Assembly (NCBI GenBank): GCA_003972845.1
Contig: QOAV01000132.1
Coordinates: 1 to 9,628 of the forward strand
Direction: 5' to 3'
Origin: Gammaproteobacteria bacterium
GTDB lineage: Bacteria; Pseudomonadota; Gammaproteobacteria; QOAV01
DNA length: 9,628 nucleotides
The notes beneath the pieces are model-generated. The model worked only from the letters and a program-made list of their open reading frames with translations. It was not told the origin of the DNA and made no database searches. The position numbers and the translations under genes were made by a program. Shown piece by piece: positions 6,134 to 9,628 of this stretch. Within the stretch, counting starts at the first letter, position 1. Every line of letters begins with the position of its first letter.

Positions 6134-6691
6134 ATGAATAACATTAAAAAAGATGGCGAAGCCGCCATGGGAGAAAATGTCAAAGGAGGGGGAAAGGTTC
6201 AGCGTGGACCGGACCGTCGCACCAATACGTTGCGCGTGGTCAATGAACTGATCAAACGCCGCAAACGCGTACTGGCGAAGTATTGGGAGCTGGCGGGGCT
6301 GGAGCCTTTCAACAGCAATACACCGGTGACCGATAAGCTCACAGTTTTTTGCCAGTCGTTGATGGACTATATTGCGCTGGGGCATTTTGAGCTCTACAAC
6401 CGTATAGAAAACGGCCAGGAGCGGCGCCAGCAAGCCATATCAACGGCCAAAACCACTTTTTCCGTCATCCTCGATACTACGCAGAAGGCAGTCGCGTTCA
6501 ATGATATTTACGATACTGACGAAAAGGCCCGCAGACATGAAAATCTGGACACCCGGCTGTCGATACTGGGCGAAGCCCTGGCCACCCGCATCGAAAACGA
6601 AAACAAGCTGTTGATCAGCATGATGCATTGCCGGCGCGGTACCAATCCGCTGCCACAAAAGCTGGCCGAGAAAAACGAATTACGCGCTTGA
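6134..6691 (+). CDS. rsd: Rsd/AlgQ-family anti-sigma-70 regulator
   Basis: Rsd binds the housekeeping sigma factor (RpoD) in E. coli and favours alternative sigma use in stationary phase; in Pseudomonas the homologue AlgQ affects alginate and other genes. Family signatures are FCQSLMDYIALGHFELYNRI (72-91), which matches the E. coli Rsd FCQSL.DY..GHF..Y.RI pattern, and LGEALATRIENENKLL (145-160). The protein is all-helical, soluble and 185 residues long versus about 158-160 in E. coli and Pseudomonas. The excess includes about 20 glycine- and charge-rich N-terminal residues. The start is uncertain: the ATG at 6134 lacks a ribosome binding site, and an in-frame ATG at 6167 has only weak GAAG upstream and would remove 11 residues. 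The 3' end overlaps the convergent gene by 12 nt. The family call is good; sigma-70 binding is inferred. Confidence 0.85.
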   Translation: MNNIKKDGEAAMGENVKGGGKVQRGPDRRTNTLRVVNELIKRRKRVLAKYWELAGLEPFNSNTPVTDKLTVFCQSLMDYIALGHFELYNRIENGQERRQQAISTAKTTFSVILDTTQKAVAFNDIYDTDEKARRHENLDTRLSILGEALATRIENENKLLISMMHCRRGTNPLPQKLAEKNELRA

Positions 6692-7258
6692 GCGGCGCGC
6701 AACTTGCCACGCAAACAGCAGGGGCCCGAATCCGGCTTTATCCAGATCATAGCGGCGGGTATGCTCTGTCAGTATCGCCAGCGGTCGGATCAGACCGTTG
6801 CCGGAATCCGCAGCAGGCGTGTCGTCCACAGGTTTCCCGCGTAACCGGGCGCGACGCAGCTGATACCAGCGTTGACCGGCGTCGAAGACGGCATCATCCG
6901 GCTTACGCCCACTGAGTTGCTGAACCGCAGCGAACAGAGCGCCGCCGGTTTTTTCTTCGTTCAGCGCCGCTTTCATCGTCTGTAACGCTTCATTTGGCAG
7001 GCCAGACTGTGTAACCGGATGATTCGGTCGTCCTTTCACAGCGGCATCCAGTTCCTGTTGCCACCAGGCCAGCCTGGCGACCCGAAGATCAGGATCGCTG
7101 GAGTGGAACAGTATTTGTTCCAGCTCCAGATAAAAAACGTAGATTGAACGCAATCCATTCTGCATGCGCGTGGGGGAAAACAGCAGGCTGTAACGCCATG
7201 CGGAGTCTGCGTTTTGCAGGCGCTCGTCCAGGAAAGCCCTATGACTTTGGCCGGGCAT
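6680..7258 (-). CDS. Short squalene/phytoene-synthase-like protein, probably non-catalytic
   Basis: A 192-residue protein resembling the N-terminal third of squalene/phytoene synthases (trans-isoprenyl diphosphate synthase fold, NDUFAF6-like group). Visible are RYSLLFSPT (23-31 region), a helix ending LELEQILFH where the family normally carries the Asp-rich DxxDE motif, and RLAWWQQELDAAVKGRPNHP (62-81), a close match to the family RLxWWxxEl...GxPxHPvt block. The second Asp-rich motif (QLTNILRDVGED type) and roughly 50-60 residues of the central domain are absent. The C-terminus (RPLAILTEHTRRY and a Trp/Arg-rich end) fits the family's tail. It is thus likely a shortened pseudo-enzyme rather than a prenyl-condensing enzyme. 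I chose the ATG at 7258, which overlaps ubiG by 20 nt; no clear ribosome binding site is visible. The open frame extends further upstream, but that part is antisense-free ubiG shadow. Position after ubiG suggests a link to quinone or respiratory biogenesis (inference). Confidence 0.7.
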   Translation of the reverse strand: MPGQSHRAFLDERLQNADSAWRYSLLFSPTRMQNGLRSIYVFYLELEQILFHSSDPDLRVARLAWWQQELDAAVKGRPNHPVTQSGLPNEALQTMKAALNEEKTGGALFAAVQQLSGRKPDDAVFDAGQRWYQLRRARLRGKPVDDTPAADSGNGLIRPLAILTEHTRRYDLDKAGFGPLLFAWQVARRSSA

Positions 7259-7952
7259 GAACCATGTAGTTGATGTCCACATTGTCGCTGAGCCGGAAAG
7301 CCTGCTCGAAGGGCTGGTATTCGATACCCGCCATGTCTTGCAGGTCCAGGCCCGCGCTACGCAGCCAGCGCCCCAGTTCGGAAGGTCGTATGAAGCGTGA
7401 ATATTCATGGGTGCCCGCAGGCACCATGCGCAGCACGTATTCGGCCGCGACCACGCCCAGCAGCCAGGATTTCGGATTTCGGTTCAATGTGGAAAAGAAC
7501 GCATGCCCCTGCTTTTTCACCAGTCTGGCGCAGGCGTCGATCACCGACTCCGGGTCGGGCACATGCTCGAGCATTTCCATGCAGGTGACGACATCGAACT
7601 CGTCAGGACGGTCAGCGGCCAGATCTTCGACTGATACAAGCTGGTAATCAATGTCGAGTCCGGCGTCTTTGGCATGAGCGCGCGCTGCCTCTATCTGACC
7701 CTGTCCCAGATCGATGCCGGTAACGCTTGCGCCTTTTTGCGCCAGCGATTCGGCCAGTATGCCGCCGCCACAGCCCACATCCAGCACCTGTAGCCCCTGC
7801 AACGGCCCGCTGCGGGCGACGATCCAGTCGCGGCGCAAGGGATTGATCTGATGCAGAGTCTTGTACGGCCCTTCCTCGTCCCACCACCGTCCGCCGGCGT
7901 CGAATTTGTTCAGTTCCTGAGGATCGACGTTTTCCGCCTGTTGTGTATTCAT
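7239..7952 (-). CDS. ubiG: UbiG, ubiquinone biosynthesis O-methyltransferase
   Basis: SAM-dependent class I methyltransferase performing both O-methylations of the ubiquinone head group (2-polyprenyl-6-hydroxyphenol methylase and 3-demethylubiquinol methyltransferase). The protein is 237 residues, near the family's usual 230-240. UbiG-specific WWDEEGPYKTLHQINPLR (23-40) precedes the SAM-binding glycine loop VLDVGCGGGIL (56-66), the acidic end of strand 2 (Asp81), and MEMLEHVPDP (125-134). A hydrophobic stretch around 165-175 is consistent with peripheral membrane association. The start overlaps the mtaD stop as ATGA, with AGGGA about 7 nt upstream as ribosome binding site. It is therefore co-transcribed with mtaD, which removes the S-adenosylhomocysteine/methylthioadenosine by-products of SAM use. 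The organism thus makes ubiquinone and likely respires aerobically. Confidence 0.96.
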   Translation of the reverse strand: MNTQQAENVDPQELNKFDAGGRWWDEEGPYKTLHQINPLRRDWIVARSGPLQGLQVLDVGCGGGILAESLAQKGASVTGIDLGQGQIEAARAHAKDAGLDIDYQLVSVEDLAADRPDEFDVVTCMEMLEHVPDPESVIDACARLVKKQGHAFFSTLNRNPKSWLLGVVAAEYVLRMVPAGTHEYSRFIRPSELGRWLRSAGLDLQDMAGIEYQPFEQAFRLSDNVDINYMVHARPKS

Positions 7953-9286
7953 GTCTGATTCCCTGCGATATGTTCAGCTATTCTAGCGCGCCAGGCCTGC
8001 GCCGTGCCAATGACTTTATCGGTGTCCAGGCTCAGCAGTTCGCCATGGCGCAACATCGGCCGGCCAGCCACCCAGACATGTTGTATTTGCTGCGAAGCCG
8101 CCGCATACACCAACTGGGAGACCGGATCGTATACCGGCTGAGTATTCAGGGCATGCAGATCCAGCGCCGCCATGTCCGCCCATTTGCCTGTAGTCAGCGA
8201 TCCGGTTTCGTCGGCCATCCCCAGTGCTTCCGCGCCAGATAACGTAGCCATCCGCAAGGCTTGGTGGGCAGGCAGTGTCGTGGGGTCGCCGCTCACGCCC
8301 TTGGCCAGTAGCGCCGCGCTGCGCATTTCGCTGAGCATGTCCAGATCGTTGTTGCTGGCGGCGCCATCGGTGCCCAGCGCCACATGGGCGCCTTTGTCCA
8401 GCAGGCCCGCCACCGGACAAAAGCCACTGGCCAGCTTCAGGTTCGACTGCGGACAATGCACTACATGGGCATGTTTTTGCGCCAGCAGGGTCTGCTCGGC
8501 GTCATCGAGATGACAACCATGCACTGCCAGCAGGCGCTCATTGATCAGGCCCAGCCGGTCCAGGCGGGCCAATGGCCGGACACCATATTGTTCGACGGAA
8601 GAACGCAGCTCGTCCTCGCTTTCATGCACATGGATATGCACCGGCAGGCCGTTCTCGGCACTGAGGCGGGCTATTTCAGCCAGCGGTTCATCGGATACGG
8701 AATAGGGCGCATGGGGCGCGAAGGCGCACGACACCAGCGAAGAATTCCGCAGCGATTCGTGCAAAGCCATGCCCTTGCGCAGATAATCCCGCCAGTCGCC
8801 GGCCCAGGCCGAGGGAAAATCGATGACGATGAGACCGACCACCGCGCGCATTCCGGCCTGTTCGCAGACCTGCGCCGACACGTCGGGGAAAAAATACATG
8901 TCGTTGAAACAGGTGGTGCCGCCGGACAGCATTTCAGCAATGGCCAGGCGGGTGCCGTCACGCACGAAATCCGCAGACACGAAGGCGCTTTCCACCGGCC
9001 AGATATGCCGGTTCAGCCAATCCATCAAAGGCAGATCGTCGGCCAGTCCCCGCAGCAGACTCATGGCGGCATGGGTGTGGGCATTGACAAAGCCGGGAAA
9101 CAGCACATGACCAGGCAAGTCCACGGTTTCTGTGGCGTCAAAACCGGCATCGGCCTGGTCACTGGGCAATAAAGCCAAAATTCTGCCCTCATGCACCAAA
9201 ATGGCGTGCTGTTGCAGTACCACTCCGGCCGGTTCCACCGGTACAATCCAGCCCGCATCAATTCGCAAATCAACAGTCTTCTTCAT
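7949..9286 (-). CDS. mtaD: 5-methylthioadenosine/S-adenosylhomocysteine deaminase (TRZ/ATZ amidohydrolase)
   Basis: Amidohydrolase-superfamily enzyme that deaminates methylthioadenosine and S-adenosylhomocysteine to their inosine forms. The 445-residue protein has the metal site HTH (70-72) after FPGFVNA, His219 and Glu222 in HIHVHESED (217-225), a further His in AVHGCHL (about 256-259), and Asp307 in LGTDGAASNND (304-314). All expected ligands are present. The ATG at 9286 gives the normal family N-terminus (KKTVDLRIDAGWIVPV). The frame stays open to 9376, but that stretch is antisense to the mtnA coding region and would add a spurious signal-like peptide. No clear ribosome binding site precedes 9286. 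A related function such as cytosine/guanine deaminase or chlorohydrolase is possible, but the mtnA and ubiG neighbours favour MtaD. Confidence 0.92.
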   Translation of the reverse strand: MKKTVDLRIDAGWIVPVEPAGVVLQQHAILVHEGRILALLPSDQADAGFDATETVDLPGHVLFPGFVNAHTHAAMSLLRGLADDLPLMDWLNRHIWPVESAFVSADFVRDGTRLAIAEMLSGGTTCFNDMYFFPDVSAQVCEQAGMRAVVGLIVIDFPSAWAGDWRDYLRKGMALHESLRNSSLVSCAFAPHAPYSVSDEPLAEIARLSAENGLPVHIHVHESEDELRSSVEQYGVRPLARLDRLGLINERLLAVHGCHLDDAEQTLLAQKHAHVVHCPQSNLKLASGFCPVAGLLDKGAHVALGTDGAASNNDLDMLSEMRSAALLAKGVSGDPTTLPAHQALRMATLSGAEALGMADETGSLTTGKWADMAALDLHALNTQPVYDPVSQLVYAAASQQIQHVWVAGRPMLRHGELLSLDTDKVIGTAQAWRARIAEHIAGNQT

Positions 9287-9299
9287 GGGCGCAAGAGTA

Positions 9300-9628
9300 A
9301 TGGCAAGCAGCAACGGCAACAAGAGTGACCTGGCGCTGGATGACGGTTTTTCCGCCATCGCGTGGCGCGACAACAAACTGGTTCTGCTGGATCAACGGCG
9401 TCTGCCCGCCGCGGAAAGCTATCTGGAACTGACCACGGTGGCCGATACCGCCCGCGCCATCGCCGATATGGTGGTGCGCGGGGCGCCGGCCATCGGCATC
9501 ACTGCGGCGTTCGGCGCCGTTCTCAGCCTGCAGCAACGTGTAAACCAGGGCGAGGAGTGGCGCCACGGATTTGCCCGGGACATGGCCATGCTCGAGCAGA
9601 GCCGCCCCACGGCCATCAATCTGCGCTG
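9300..9628 (+). CDS. mtnA: Methylthioribose-1-phosphate isomerase MtnA, 5' part
   Basis: The window ends inside this gene, so only about 109 of roughly 350 codons are seen. MtnA isomerises 5-methylthioribose-1-phosphate to methylthioribulose-1-phosphate in methionine salvage. Visible family features are the LLDQRRLPAAESYLEL segment (29-44), MVVRGAPAIGITAAFG (57-72) containing the conserved RGAPAIG, and SRPTAINLR at the edge, which matches the family RPTAvNL motif. The eIF2B-alpha-like fold would follow outside the window. The start is placed at 9300. An in-frame ATG at 9285 would add five residues, and neither has a convincing ribosome binding site. It diverges from mtaD, whose start is only 13 nt away. 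MtnA and MtaD both act on methylthioadenosine-derived compounds, so the pair is functionally coherent. Confidence 0.93.
   Translation, partial: MASSNGNKSDLALDDGFSAIAWRDNKLVLLDQRRLPAAESYLELTTVADTARAIADMVVRGAPAIGITAAFGAVLSLQQRVNQGEEWRHGFARDMAMLEQSRPTAINLR

Noticed and set aside
7259..7408. N-terminal 50-codon extension of the synthase-like gene
   Set aside because: It lies entirely within the ubiG coding sequence in another frame and gives a Trp/Ser/Thr-rich peptide unlike the family. The ATG at 7258 fits better.
8384..9172. Long + strand open frame (262 codons) antisense to mtaD
   Set aside because: It has a His/Gln/Arg-rich composition typical of the complement of a coding strand. The minus strand carries a full amidohydrolase with intact metal ligands, so this is a shadow.
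9287..9376. Signal-peptide-like extension of MtaD (30 residues, Leu-rich)
   Set aside because: MtaD enzymes are cytoplasmic, the stretch is antisense to the well-supported mtnA 5' end, and the family N-terminus begins at the ATG at 9286.

Overview
The window looks like chromosomal DNA from a gammaproteobacterium. The evidence is the gene order PHP/RNase AM - yciO - M50 protease - trpS - scpA - scpB - rluB on the + strand, an Rsd/AlgQ-type sigma-70 regulator, and a mtnA / mtaD-ubiG cluster. These combinations are familiar from Pseudomonas-like and sulfur-oxidising gammaproteobacteria. I cannot name a genus. Base composition and codon use look even throughout, and I see no insertion sequence, phage gene, CRISPR array, tRNA or rRNA.

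Region 1 (1-229) is a leader with a candidate promoter and short GCGAA repeats. Region 2 (230-5925) is a compact seven-gene + strand operon: rnm-like PHP exonuclease, yciO, site-2-protease-like M50 peptidase, trpS, scpA, scpB, rluB. Junctions are 1-4 nt overlaps or gaps of 15-16 nt. The exception is a 158-nt out-of-frame overlap between scpB and rluB. The operon mixes RNA maturation and translation (RNase AM, TrpRS, RluB) with chromosome segregation (ScpAB, partners of Smc).

Region 3 (5926-6133) is an intergenic leader with hairpins and mini-ORFs. It precedes region 4 (6134-6691), an rsd/algQ-family gene. Region 5 (6680-9286, minus strand) reads mtaD -> ubiG -> a short degenerate squalene/phytoene-synthase-like gene. 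MtaD handles methylthioadenosine/S-adenosylhomocysteine, the by-products of SAM use, and UbiG is a SAM-dependent ubiquinone methyltransferase, so their linkage makes metabolic sense. Region 6 (9300-end) is the 5' part of mtnA (methionine salvage), divergent from mtaD with almost no intergenic space.

No clearly new multi-gene system is visible; most genes are conserved housekeeping genes. The points most worth a second look are a four-cysteine Fe-S-type motif in TrpRS, the dual-coding scpB/rluB overlap, the shrunken synthase-like protein beside ubiG that appears to lack its active site, and the rsd leader.
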